Source: a bacterium (GTDB taxonomy: Bacteria > Cyanobacteriota > Vampirovibrionia > Gastranaerophilales > Gastranaerophilaceae). Taken from it: 38,134 bases of DNA. The position numbers and the translations under genes were made by a program. The DNA is taken from positions 1 to 38,134 of the forward strand of contig JAGBXP010000002.1 in the NCBI GenBank assembly GCA_017629215.1, read 5' to 3'. The notes under the pieces are model-generated. The model saw nothing but the letters and a program-made list of their open reading frames with translations, searched no databases and was not told the origin of the DNA. Within the stretch, counting starts at the first letter, position 1; the number at the start of each line of letters is the position of its first letter. This document shows, piece after piece, positions 1-7,223 of this stretch.

Positions 1-1101
1 ATTCAGCCACATATCAATCATTTTTATCGCCTCGTCAATTGTCGGAACATAATCAGAATGCCAATTCTTGTGCAACTTTTCATTCCTTAAAAGATATGCA
101 GGCTTGTTGTCGATGGACGAGCCGACATAGCTTGGCAGGAGCTTTTCAAAGCCTTCTTGAAACTCTTTGAAAAAGCGCTCAATCACTTTTGCTCTTGCGT
201 TGTAGGGTTTGGCAAAAACAGTCTCAATTCCTAGTTTTGCGTACAAACCATAAAACCCTAATTCGCCAAAACCTTTATCATCTGTAAAATATTTTGCCCT
301 GAAAGCTCTGCCGTTGTCCTGATAGACGATTTTCGGTATCATATCGAGGTTAATAATTGCATTTCTGAGCGCAGATGCGATGCATTGGACGTTTTCTTCA
401 AGCATAATTTCGTAGCCGACAAGTGCTGTCGATTTCCAATCTAAAAAGCCAACTAATGTTGCTCTGCTAGGTTTTCCTGTAAATGGATTTATTACTTGAA
501 ACGCTAGTTTATGTCCATCAGCGACCAAAATGTCTCCCACCTCAAGCAAGCTAGCATCACGTTTTATATAAGGCTCAACCTTGTCAGATAAAGCCTTTTC
601 TCCATCTCGAGCAAGCACCCATTTATCGTAATTATTGCTCTTAAACCACATTGCGTAACGGCGAAACGTGATATCTGCAGGGATAAAGCTTTGCCCTTGC
701 TCATGCAGTTTGTATTTTGTAAGCGCAGTCGCTTTGCCGATAGAAATTCGGTTTGGGTGCAAAAGTAAGCCCATAAAAATTTTGATTTCTTCGTCTGTAA
801 GGCAAGTGCGATAATCGTTAACGCTAGCGTATTTGTATTGAGGCAGTAGCTTTTGATAATCATCCGTTCCGCCAAGCATGGTGTGCCAGCGATGTAAAGA
901 GCCACGAGAAATCTTGCCTATAATTTGGAATAGGTGCGAGTTTGATGTGTTGTGCAAATTCACAAAATCATAATCAGCTTGGAGTTTGTTGTTAGCCTTC
1001 CGCCTAAACTCAAGCCATTTGTGGATTAAATCAAGCCTTGCAAGTGCAATTTGCTTTGACTTTTCCGGTGTGAATTTGATTGTATCAATTTGGTTTTGCA
1101 T
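1..1101 (-). CDS. Mu-type (MuA/TniA-like) DDE transposase, 3' end missing
   Basis: The reading frame is open from an ATG at 1101 to the window edge (367 codons, no stop), so the C terminus is missing. It encodes a transposase that would cut and join transposon ends through an RNase H-fold rve core. The visible catalytic triad is D195 (in VADGHKL), D262 (in YQDNGRAF) and E308 (in NARAKVIERFFKEF). The D-D spacing of 67 residues is the same as in phage Mu MuA, and the NARAK-IERFF helix is typical of Mu and TniA families. The first 150 residues are helical and basic, fitting end- or DNA-binding domains. AAGGA lies upstream of the ATG. It is divergent from the HEPN gene at 1218. A TniB/MuB-type ATPase, if present, would lie to the left outside the window. 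The family is clear; the element it belongs to is not. Confidence 0.88.
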   Translation of the reverse strand, partial: MQNQIDTIKFTPEKSKQIALARLDLIHKWLEFRRKANNKLQADYDFVNLHNTSNSHLFQIIGKISRGSLHRWHTMLGGTDDYQKLLPQYKYASVNDYRTCLTDEEIKIFMGLLLHPNRISIGKATALTKYKLHEQGQSFIPADITFRRYAMWFKSNNYDKWVLARDGEKALSDKVEPYIKRDASLLEVGDILVADGHKLAFQVINPFTGKPSRATLVGFLDWKSTALVGYEIMLEENVQCIASALRNAIINLDMIPKIVYQDNGRAFRAKYFTDDKGFGELGFYGLYAKLGIETVFAKPYNARAKVIERFFKEFQEGFEKLLPSYVGSSIDNKPAYLLRNEKLHKNWHSDYVPTIDEAIKMIDMWLN

Positions 1102-1102
1102 C

Positions 1103-1156
1103 GTCTCAAAATCCTTGTAATGCCTATGTACACACATTCATCACTCTGTTTGAGAC
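1103..1156. repeat. Inverted repeat between transposase and HEPN gene
   Basis: GTCTCAAA (1103-1110) and TTTGAGAC (1149-1156) form a perfect 8-bp inverted repeat separated by 38 bp, starting just upstream of the transposase ATG. This position suits an operator controlling the divergent transposase and HEPN genes. The role is inferred. Confidence 0.4.
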
Positions 1157-1217
1157 AGAAGTCAAGTGTTTAAATTAGAAAATTTCATGTTAGTATTTAA
1201 TTAAACGGGGTTTTAAT

Positions 1218-2564
1218 ATGGTTCATGAATATGATACACCTATAGACGGCGAAATAATGCTAAATCAAACAAGGAATATAAAAGTCCGCCTTAGGTATGA
1301 TTCAGAAAAGAATTTAATATTAGAATTGCTAGAAAAAGATATTCCAGAATTCTCTGCAAAAGAACTAAAAGGCACTTTTAAAGGTTTTTGTAAACGAAAT
1401 TATAATATAACTTTTTTTAATTGTCGCAAGTCTAATGCTATAAATTGTGTTAACATAAACTTTGACTCATATATTTCTTGTGAGTACGATTCTGAAGATA
1501 GTTCTGATGATTTTCTTAATAAAGACTCTTTGGTTAAAGAATTGAATTTTAGAATTAATCATTTTGATAATTGGTTATATTCTGGAAAAATGGGAAGCAC
1601 GAAATCTAAGCTTACTTTTTTGGACGAGAATAAATCTGAAATAAGTGTAGCTGACAATGCTAAATATCTTGAGATTTTAATATCAAATAAGTCTAATGTT
1701 TACAATTTTCAATACAAAAATAAAAATTTAAAACTTTATATTATTGATACATTAGGAGGTAATCGTTATAAACCTTCTGAAATAAAATTATTTCAAAAAT
1801 GTAGTTTAAAAATAGAATCCGAGACGCCTCAAAGTATTTCATTTTTTATTGATTTAATTCAAAAAATTAAAAAATTATTTTCTTTATTTTTTAATGAAGT
1901 AGCGAAAATCAAATCTGTATCAGGAAACGATCTTGATTATTTTGTTATATATAATTTAATTAATGATAAATGCAAAGAAGATGGACGTTTATCAATGTTA
2001 TTCAATATTTTTTATGAAGATATTAATCAAAATTTAGGTGACATTATTCAAAATTGGTTAAACTTTTACGATGAGTACGAATTTATAATTACAGAAGTCT
2101 GTTTTTTTGATGAAATTAAAACTCTTTCAAGTTCAATATCCGAATATGCTCAGCTATTGGAAACATATGGGAATATTATCAACAAGGGAGCTGGTACTAG
2201 AGCTGATATTAAAAGAGCCGTTTCTGAATTAAAACCTGAGAATTTTCAAAAAATATTTCATATAGATAAAGAAAGAGAAGATTTTTTAACATTCGATTTT
2301 AATGCAAAAAATTTAAGTGAAGATGTTCATACGCAAATGGAATTAGTTGGAGAGCAAATTTCAAAATTAAGAAATCATGCAATACATCCTTATAAAAATG
2401 GAAAGCTAAAAACACCAAAAGATAGTGAAATTCATGAAATTCTGATTCAAAATGAAGGTTTGAAATTAGAGGCTATAGATGTTGTTGTAAAATGTGCTTT
2501 TAAAATTTTAGTAGTTTTGTTATTACAGAAATTAAATATAGATGAACATTATGCTAATTTCTAA
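1218..2564 (+). CDS. ApeA-like HEPN-domain protein, candidate abortive-infection ribonuclease
   Basis: This 448-aa protein has two parts. The N-terminal ~120 residues are beta-rich and end in a segment like FRINHFDNWLYSG, resembling the ApeA N-terminal domain (beta strands followed by an 'f.i..l..W' motif). The C-terminal third is helical and carries R385-NHAI-H390, an R-x4-H motif as used by HEPN ribonucleases. ApeA-type proteins (about 450-500 aa) are known anti-phage effectors that cleave RNA and stop growth. There is no separate antitoxin gene next to it, which fits single-gene ApeA systems. The start at 1218 has only a weak GGGG-type ribosome site; an ATG at 1257 is possible. It sits divergent to the Mu-type transposase, as cargo of that element or as a resident gene. 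The family call comes from motif and architecture only. Confidence 0.6.
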   Translation: MVHEYDTPIDGEIMLNQTRNIKVRLRYDSEKNLILELLEKDIPEFSAKELKGTFKGFCKRNYNITFFNCRKSNAINCVNINFDSYISCEYDSEDSSDDFLNKDSLVKELNFRINHFDNWLYSGKMGSTKSKLTFLDENKSEISVADNAKYLEILISNKSNVYNFQYKNKNLKLYIIDTLGGNRYKPSEIKLFQKCSLKIESETPQSISFFIDLIQKIKKLFSLFFNEVAKIKSVSGNDLDYFVIYNLINDKCKEDGRLSMLFNIFYEDINQNLGDIIQNWLNFYDEYEFIITEVCFFDEIKTLSSSISEYAQLLETYGNIINKGAGTRADIKRAVSELKPENFQKIFHIDKEREDFLTFDFNAKNLSEDVHTQMELVGEQISKLRNHAIHPYKNGKLKTPKDSEIHEILIQNEGLKLEAIDVVVKCAFKILVVLLLQKLNIDEHYANF

Positions 2565-2620
2565 TTAATTTTAATCTCAGAGATAATTCGACACATCTCA
2601 GTTTGCGAGAGAAAATAAAA

Positions 2621-2744
2621 TTGCACAAAGTTGCACTTTTTTGCACTGGGGGAAGTTTAGTGACTGTGCTTGATAGACCCTGAAACAAGTTCAGGGTGAC
2701 ATTTTTTAGTGCAATTTTGTGCAAGAAAAGGGGCATAAGTGCAA
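2621..2744. repeat. Phased TTGCAC / GTGCAA box array
   Basis: TTGCAC begins at 2621, 2631 and 2641, exactly 10 bp apart. The inverted form GTGCAA begins at 2709, 2719 and 2739, spaced 10 and 20 bp. The two groups face each other around a palindrome centred near 2687. One-helical-turn spacing suggests cooperative protein binding on one DNA face. The array lies just after the HEPN gene, on the far side of it from the transposase, so it could be the end of the Mu-like element with its transposase sites. An operator or an iteron-type origin are alternatives. Confidence 0.55.
2677..2708 (+). terminator. Palindromic element, probable terminator of the HEPN gene
   Basis: CCCTGAA (2678-2684) pairs with TTCAGGG (2690-2696) around ACAAG, and a run of T follows at 2703-2708. 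It can act as an intrinsic terminator for the plus-strand HEPN gene. The palindrome, CCTGAAAC-AAGTTCAGG, resembles a dispersed repeat seen in many bacterial genomes, recalled from its translated form (NLFQGLSS in one frame), so it may also be an interspersed repeat copy. Confidence 0.5.
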
Positions 2745-2928
2745 GAATTCGGACGCAAATCTCTACACTAAAAAACAGGCTATAATCGCCTGTTTGTCTA
2801 GATTTTTATTAAATTTTCTTATATCAAATGTCCTGTTTCCCTATACAGTTCAAGATGCTGTAGCTGAAAAAAAAGTTGAGCGGGAACAATTAACAAATGA
2901 TCAAGAACATCCAACAATGGGATTATAA
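2719..2928 (+). pseudogene. Short ORF, possible 3' remnant of an interrupted gene
   Basis: The frame runs 69 codons from a GTG that is itself part of a GTGCAA box, and passes through a hairpin at 2773-2795, so the first half is unlikely to be coding. The last ~25 residues (VQDAVAEKKVEREQLTNDQ onwards, ending HPTMGL) look like a real charged protein C terminus. A plausible reading is the tail of a chromosomal gene cut off by insertion of the Mu-like element, but I do not recognise the family and it may be chance. Confidence 0.25.
2773..2795 (-). terminator. Stem-loop with minus-strand T run
   Basis: AAACAGGC (2773-2780) pairs with GCCTGTTT (2788-2795) around a 7-nt loop, with three further A residues to the left (a T run on the minus strand). 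It has the form of a minus-strand intrinsic terminator, although no minus-strand gene precedes it closely. It could be a second terminator behind the original tRNA-Asp unit. Confidence 0.4.
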
Positions 2929-2965
2929 TAGTAAATCGGTTGTATTTTATTTTGATATAATTAAT

Positions 2966-2987
2966 AAAAAACAGACCTGACGGTCTG
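2966..2987 (-). terminator. Probable original terminator of tRNA-Asp, now displaced
   Basis: CAGACC (2972-2977) and GGTCTG (2982-2987) form a 6-bp stem with a TGAC loop. On the minus strand a T6 run follows (2971-2966), giving a standard intrinsic terminator pointing left. It ends 11 bp outside the left 11-bp repeat. If the element is removed, it falls directly downstream of the minus-strand tRNA-Asp. CTTTTT on the other side means it may also work on the plus strand. Confidence 0.6.
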
Positions 2988-2997
2988 CTTTTTATTG

Positions 2998-3008
2998 TAA
3001 ATGGCGGG
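2998..3008. repeat. Left attachment-site core (attL)
   Basis: TAAATGGCGGG is identical to the copy in the tRNA-Asp 3' end. The following bases 3009-3031 (GCTGACG..., then AGGTTCGAACT) resemble on the minus strand a tRNA T-loop region followed by an acceptor end, as attP sites of tRNA-targeting elements often do. The exact crossover dinucleotide cannot be read from one sequence. Confidence 0.65.
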
Positions 3009-3116
3009 GCTGACGCTTCCAGGTTCGAACTTTTTGAAAGATATTATAACCACCTCAGAAGTAATGATAGCAAGAAAATATGCTATTTAATCAATAAACT
3101 TATGAAGGTTGCTTAG
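3009..3116 (+). other. Displaced 3' end of the integrase gene (joined only in the circular form)
   Basis: Joining 22720 to 3009 keeps the integrase frame open for 35 codons, from GCT at 3009 to GCT at 3111, with a TAG stop at 3114-3116. The tail begins ADASRFELFERYYNHL and ends NKLMKVA, a compact charged helical sequence that looks like a natural protein C terminus. In the integrated state this segment has no start codon or upstream frame. The frame match is seen directly; its use in the excised circle is inferred. Confidence 0.6.
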
Positions 3117-3160
3117 TTTATAATTGCATTACAAGAATAAAATCACAAACAATACTAATT

Positions 3161-4174
3161 CTATTTTGATGTTGGTGTTAAAGGTGGAATTATATAACCT
3201 TTTAATTTCAATGCCTGTACTAAAGAAGGAACACCTCTTCCTGCTATATCACACTTTGTTTTGATAAACATTGTATGTTGTTTTATATCCCCAGCTTTAA
3301 TTGGGAAATTGTTCTTTGTTAGGTACTCCGCTATTCTTTCACCAGTTGTTTCTTCAATATCTTGTTGCATAAGATATTTGCAAGCACACAGTATCTTGAT
3401 ATGCGTTTCAGTTAGTTTAAAATCTTTTTGTAACTTATCTATTAAAGCCTTTTCATCATAGCTATCAGATTGCATGGATAATTTTTCTGCTCTACGTTTT
3501 GCTATTAGTCCTTTTATAAAATCGGCTTCGAATTGTTCGGCCTCTCCATCAATATCCAATGTAATCATAGCATCATTTAAAGGAGAAGTATCACTAATAT
3601 AAAATGTTCCTTTTATTTCAGTAGATGAACCATTAGATTCTATTTTATAACTAAATGTGTGCATTCCAATAGAACTGAATTCTGTGTCATCATCTTCTCT
3701 GGATTCGAATTTTAAATCAATCAATTTATTAATATATGCAAACAGAATTACTGGCATATATTGTAAATTATTCGATATAAGGTCATTAAAATCTGATTTA
3801 TCCCTTATTAATGCATGAAATTCCTTAAATAGTGTTGGAAGTTTAATATTTGATTGCGTTCCAACCAATGTATCATTAACTAAAGAATCAACGTATTTAG
3901 TTGCATAATCTAATATAGAATTAATCTTATAAATTCTAATATTAAATTCTTGATTGAGTTTAATACCCCTAAACTTAGTAATAGATTCTTTTACTTGCAT
4001 TATTTCATCTTGAGCACAACTTTCTGCTAGATTTATTTCTTTCTTTAAATGTTCAAGCTCCTTTTTTGTAAACGATGAATCCACTTTGAAAATAGAAGTA
4101 GAACCGTTTATTAATTCTTTGTTAGACAATATTTTTAGCAGTATGCAAATTTCTCTATTTGATAAAACTTCCAT
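3161..4174 (-). CDS. Unknown protein with possible C-terminal winged-helix segment
   Basis: This 337-aa soluble protein belongs to no family I recognise. The start at 4174 is chosen because GAGGTG precedes it at good spacing. An upstream ATG at 4198 overlaps a TATAAT box (4198-4203) that is more likely the promoter -10. The N-terminal ~100 residues are helical and charged, the middle is beta-rich (about 170-215), and the last ~100 contain helix patterns ending near SLVQALKLKGYIIPP, like a wing or hinge of a small DNA-binding fold. It is the first gene in from the left attachment site and is divergent from the methyltransferase gene, with a 56-bp gap. A regulator of the left arm is possible but unproven. 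Confidence 0.6.
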   Translation of the reverse strand: MEVLSNREICILLKILSNKELINGSTSIFKVDSSFTKKELEHLKKEINLAESCAQDEIMQVKESITKFRGIKLNQEFNIRIYKINSILDYATKYVDSLVNDTLVGTQSNIKLPTLFKEFHALIRDKSDFNDLISNNLQYMPVILFAYINKLIDLKFESREDDDTEFSSIGMHTFSYKIESNGSSTEIKGTFYISDTSPLNDAMITLDIDGEAEQFEADFIKGLIAKRRAEKLSMQSDSYDEKALIDKLQKDFKLTETHIKILCACKYLMQQDIEETTGERIAEYLTKNNFPIKAGDIKQHTMFIKTKCDIAGRGVPSLVQALKLKGYIIPPLTPTSK

Positions 4175-4230
4175 ATACACCTCACTATTTAGCTCCATTA
4201 TAGCACAAGCAATTTATTAGATTTTCTTAT

Positions 4231-4815
4231 ATGAAAGACACTAATAATCAATCTATATTTAAAAACATTGGAGCAACTAACCACGCAATAGAGGAACGAC
4301 AAGCAGAAGATTATTATGCAACAGACCCTATTGCTGGGGAATTGTTATTAGAAGTTCTACCAGAATTAAACAATATATGGGAATGTGCGTGTGGAGAAGG
4401 ACATTTAAGCAAAGTATTTGACAAAGCTGGAAAGTTATACAAAGCAACTGACTTAATAGACAGAGGCTATGGAACTGTTAAAGATTTCTTATTGTGTAAT
4501 GTACCATATCATAATGGGGATATTGTAACAAATCCACCATATAAATATGCACAAAAGTTTGTAGAACATGCACTTGAACTAATTGATCAAGGCAGATATG
4601 TTTGCATGTTTTTGAAAGTGCTATTCTTAGAAAGCCAAAGTAGAAAACAATTATTTCAACACAATCCATTGAAAACCATATACGTATCTTCTTCAAGAAT
4701 AAACTGTGCAAAGAACGGTGATTTCAATACCTACACATCTTCTGCAGTTGCTTATGCGTGGTTTGTTTGGCAAAAGGGTTATACTGGGGAAAGTGTTATT
4801 AAATGGATAAATTAA
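4231..4815 (+). CDS. Orphan phage-type DNA adenine methyltransferase
   Basis: This 194-aa SAM-dependent methyltransferase probably modifies adenine N6. Motif I is WECACGEGHL (residues 50-59), the acidic residue after the second strand is in ATDLIDRGYG, and the catalytic motif is NPPY at 101-104. A Y-Y-A-T-D-P start (28-33) and the motif order match the short methyltransferases of phages and mobile elements, which lack a large target-recognition domain. No endonuclease is adjacent, so it is probably an orphan enzyme that shields the element from host restriction or marks its DNA. The ATG at 4231 has no clear Shine-Dalgarno; TTATAT directly before it may be a -10 for a leaderless or nearly leaderless mRNA. 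The 278 bp downstream hold AT-rich sequence and a short hairpin (GCAAG/CTTGC, 5046-5058) before the next gene. Confidence 0.75.
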   Translation: MKDTNNQSIFKNIGATNHAIEERQAEDYYATDPIAGELLLEVLPELNNIWECACGEGHLSKVFDKAGKLYKATDLIDRGYGTVKDFLLCNVPYHNGDIVTNPPYKYAQKFVEHALELIDQGRYVCMFLKVLFLESQSRKQLFQHNPLKTIYVSSSRINCAKNGDFNTYTSSAVAYAWFVWQKGYTGESVIKWIN

Positions 4816-5093
4816 TCTAATATTATTCGTTTTTATAGTATTCTTTTTAATTGCATTTTAGGTAAAACTTTCCAGAAATTTTAAAAAATTCTGTGAGGCT
4901 TTTAACGAAGTTCATATTGTTGTTTTTCCCCCCCTCTGTTCGCTTTTTAGCAAGTGTTTTACTTGTTTCAACTTAATGTTAAGAATTGCTGCGAAAGTGT
5001 TTCAAAAAGGCTGCCAACTAAAAAATAAAAAGTTAAGATGTGGGTGCAAGCGGCTTGCTCATTGATATTACACATAATAAAAGGAGCAACATT

Positions 5094-5387
5094 ATGACAA
5101 ACAAAGTTATTACAACAAACATCAATTTAGAAGATAACGCTAAAGTTATCAAGTCCCTTGAAAGTAAAATAGCAGAATTAAAAGAACTTCGTGATGAAAA
5201 GATAGCAGAAGTGCGTGAAGTTATGGAGAAAGCTAATGTTATGGAGCTTAAAGCTGGAGCATTTACATTCTCTCTAAAAGAAATCACACGCAACAATGTC
5301 GATACAAAGACTTTGAAAACTAAATATGCTGAACTGTATAAATCACTTTTAAAGGTTAGTTCATACTTCAAATTCGAGGTGGTTTAG
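5094..5387 (+). CDS. Small coiled-coil phage-type protein
   Basis: This is a 97-aa protein. The start at 5094 is preceded by AAAAGGAGCAAC, a strong ribosome site; an upstream in-frame start at 5040 is not supported. Residues 10-50 form a charged coiled coil (KVIKSLESKIAELKELRDEK and on). The C-terminal half has the pattern 'hydrophobic strand, then threonine/lysine helix, then F-E-V', as in small phage proteins related to nuclease-inhibitor or Gp157-like families. It is first in a cassette of five small plus-strand genes (5094-7547), each with its own ribosome site and mostly separated by hairpins. Function is unknown; single-strand DNA binding or a host-nuclease antagonist are guesses. Confidence 0.7.
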   Translation: MTNKVITTNINLEDNAKVIKSLESKIAELKELRDEKIAEVREVMEKANVMELKAGAFTFSLKEITRNNVDTKTLKTKYAELYKSLLKVSSYFKFEVV

Positions 5388-5414
5388 GGGCTTAGCCCCT
5401 ACCCCTCAAGGGGT
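5387..5414 (+). repeat. Tandem hairpins beginning at the stop codon (copy 1)
   Basis: GGGGC-TTA-GCCCC (5387-5399) starts with the last base of the TAG stop codon. ACCCC-TCAA-GGGGT (5401-5414) follows. The CCCC of the first stem could instead pair with the GGGG of the second, giving mutually exclusive structures. No T run follows, so this is not a standard terminator. The same layout recurs at 5890-5919. Confidence 0.6.
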
Positions 5415-5449
5415 TTAGTAGTAACACAACAATTAAAGGAGATATTAAA

Positions 5450-5890
5450 ATGACAGCAACATATTATGATGTAAAACAAGTTTACGATAGAAACTACGGC
5501 TCAGATAGATTGTATAAGAGAAACTATTGCAACAATCTTTATTACACTACTGGAATAATGGATTTTGCTGAGACTCTGAATGCTCATTGGTTGATTGATA
5601 CAGTCATATCATATATGCCTACTGTTTTAGAAGAATATAAGAAATCCGAAGAAACATTCTTCATGATTGAAGTTCGATTAAATCAGAAACAAGAAGGATA
5701 CTTTGAAATATATAGAGAAGGCTGGATTGGGGATGAATATCACGAGTCCATAACAGTTGCAAGACAAATGATTCCATTCATTGACTTACCGACAAAGATT
5801 GATGATGAAATTACGAGCTATAAGTTTTATTTAGAGCTAAGTTCAATCAATCCAGTAATCTATACCTTACTCCTTCCGGGAGAACATTAG
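5450..5890 (+). CDS. DUF6876-like small protein
   Basis: This is a 146-aa soluble protein. The order 'YGSDRLYKR ... LYYTTGIMDFAETLNAHWLIDTVISYMP' followed by a beta-rich half and a late 'IPFIDLP' segment matches what I recall of DUF6876, a family common on plasmids and phages and without known activity. In most relatives the last motif is nearer TDFPL; here it is FIDLP. AAAGGAG precedes the ATG. It lies in the small-gene cassette, 62 bp after its neighbour, with the copy-1 hairpins in the gap and the copy-2 hairpins at its own stop. The family call is from pattern memory. Confidence 0.65.
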   Translation: MTATYYDVKQVYDRNYGSDRLYKRNYCNNLYYTTGIMDFAETLNAHWLIDTVISYMPTVLEEYKKSEETFFMIEVRLNQKQEGYFEIYREGWIGDEYHESITVARQMIPFIDLPTKIDDEITSYKFYLELSSINPVIYTLLLPGEH

Positions 5891-5919
5891 GGGAGTTATC
5901 CCCTACCCCCTTATGGGGT
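5890..5919 (+). repeat. Tandem hairpins beginning at the stop codon (copy 2)
   Basis: GGGGA-GTTA-TCCCC (5890-5903) again begins with the G of the TAG stop, followed by ACCCC-CTTAT-GGGGT (5905-5919). Stem lengths, spacing and stop-codon overlap match copy 1, while the loops differ, so the structure rather than the sequence is kept. Confidence 0.6.
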
Positions 5920-5959
5920 TAAAAATTAGTAACAATAATAATTGAAAGGAAATAATATT

Positions 5960-6559
5960 ATGGGACAAAGAACAGCATTTTTAATAAAACGTACATACTG
6001 GGACGGAAAAGTGAATGTAAGATTAGTTCACCATCAATGGGGTATTGGCAGAGTTATGCATCATAACTTTATCAAAGCATTTATGGAATTAATGACTGAT
6101 AGAAATTATCAGAAATCATTGAAGGATTTCATGACAGTGATAAATCACGAGGGTTCACTATACTTAGAACATAACTTCAATAAAGATAATTCAAGAATAC
6201 CAGATGTATTTGATAATAAAGTAATCAAGCGATATTTTAACAAAACACATAATAACAATGGTGGAATGATTATTGATATAAAAGAAAAGCAATCTGATAA
6301 ACAACCCTATGGAACTTATATAGAACATTTAAAGATTTCATTCATATTAGGTTTTGAGGAATGTGACTATGATTACGATAAGCATAGATACATTGGTGAA
6401 AAACCTTTTGAAAATCTATATACAGGTGAAGAATTCGTAAAGATTTCATGTGGTGGTGAGTACGCTTGTCCTAAATTTGTTGAATACTGGAATGCGTTTG
6501 TTCAACATTATGAAATTGAAGAACTTGCAAAATCAAAAATAAAGGAACAAGTAGCATAA
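5960..6559 (+). CDS. Small phage/plasmid-type protein with MGQR N terminus
   Basis: This is a 199-aa protein. The start at 5960 (MGQRTAFL) is chosen because GAAAGGAAA lies upstream; a TTG at 5942 falls in that ribosome site. The opening 'MGQR..F.IKR' followed by 'HHQWGIGRVM' (about residues 25-35) is like a family of unknown proteins from gut mobile elements that begin MGQRSQ and have a conserved Q-W-x-x-G segment. The middle is hydrophilic; the last 40 residues include CGGEYACPKFVEYWNAF. No catalytic motif is evident. It is third in the small-gene cassette. Its function is unknown. Confidence 0.65.
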   Translation: MGQRTAFLIKRTYWDGKVNVRLVHHQWGIGRVMHHNFIKAFMELMTDRNYQKSLKDFMTVINHEGSLYLEHNFNKDNSRIPDVFDNKVIKRYFNKTHNNNGGMIIDIKEKQSDKQPYGTYIEHLKISFILGFEECDYDYDKHRYIGEKPFENLYTGEEFVKISCGGEYACPKFVEYWNAFVQHYEIEELAKSKIKEQVA

Positions 6560-6573
6560 ATAATAACAGGGTG

Positions 6574-6588
6574 GGGACTTCTTGTCCC
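6574..6588 (+). repeat. Intergenic hairpin (copy 3)
   Basis: GGGAC-TTCTT-GTCCC lies 15 bp after a TAA stop and just before the next ribosome site. It resembles the two earlier stop-codon hairpin pairs but has a single stem and does not include the stop codon. Flanking AGGGT and ATCCT may extend it. Confidence 0.45.
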
Positions 6589-6616
6589 TATCCTCATAAT
6601 AATAAGGAGTAACATT

Positions 6617-7222
6617 ATGACTATTATAAAAAAAACATACAACATAAAAACATTAGATGAATTTTCAGCAGAAGAACAAGCTGAAATTGTAGAAAGACAT
6701 AGATATATAAATATTGAAGATGGATTCTCATTAGCTGATTATGATGAAAGCTATGCCCTTTCAATAAAAGAAAAAGGATTTTTAAAACCAGAAATATATT
6801 ATGATTTATCAGCTAGTCAAGGCAGTGGAGCTTGTTTTGATAGTAAAGAACTAGATTTCAATATCTTACTTAAAAATTTTAAATGTAAGCATAAAAAATG
6901 GATAATAGCTTTATTAAATGATGAAAACAGCGTTTCAATTCAAATTAAACAAAATCAATATGCTAATCATTATTCTCATGCAAGAACTAGAACTGTTTTC
7001 TTACTTTTCTTTAGAAAATTTAGTAACCTTAAATATTTATACGCATTATTAGAAGAAGTTAGAAACCATGTTGAAAAGGTATATTTAGAAACCTGTGATA
7101 ATTTATACAACGAACTTGTGAAAAATAGTGATTATCTCATTAGTGATGAGGCTGTGCGAGATACATTATTTGTTAATGATTATTGTTTCAATGAATACAG
7201 CTATATGATTGAAAGGGAATAA
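6617..7222 (+). CDS. Phage-type unknown protein with SQGSGACF motif
   Basis: This is a 201-aa protein. It has the order 'YNIKTLDEFSAEEQAEIVERHR' (helix), 'YALSIKEKGFLKPEIYYDLS', then SQGSGACF near residue 70. This is the layout of a widespread unknown phage and plasmid family whose usual motif is SQGDGA-F; here D is replaced by S. The second half is helical with a basic stretch rich in H, Y and R (NHYSHARTRT). AAGGAGTAAC precedes the ATG. It ends 1 base before the next gene's ATG, so the two are probably coupled. The role is unknown; position suggests a host-takeover or antirestriction-type function. Confidence 0.65.
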   Translation: MTIIKKTYNIKTLDEFSAEEQAEIVERHRYINIEDGFSLADYDESYALSIKEKGFLKPEIYYDLSASQGSGACFDSKELDFNILLKNFKCKHKKWIIALLNDENSVSIQIKQNQYANHYSHARTRTVFLLFFRKFSNLKYLYALLEEVRNHVEKVYLETCDNLYNELVKNSDYLISDEAVRDTLFVNDYCFNEYSYMIERE

Positions 7223-7223
7223 T

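Noticed and set aside
564..905. 113-codon minus-strand frame inside 1-1101
   Set aside because: It is out of frame with the transposase, whose DDE motifs read cleanly across the same DNA.
2807..4241. Near-match of an AT-rich stretch (TTATTAAATTTTCTTATAT, 2807-2825) with 4215-4233
   Set aside because: It is 19 bp with one mismatch in very AT-rich DNA, with no other shared context; chance or a promoter-like bias is enough.
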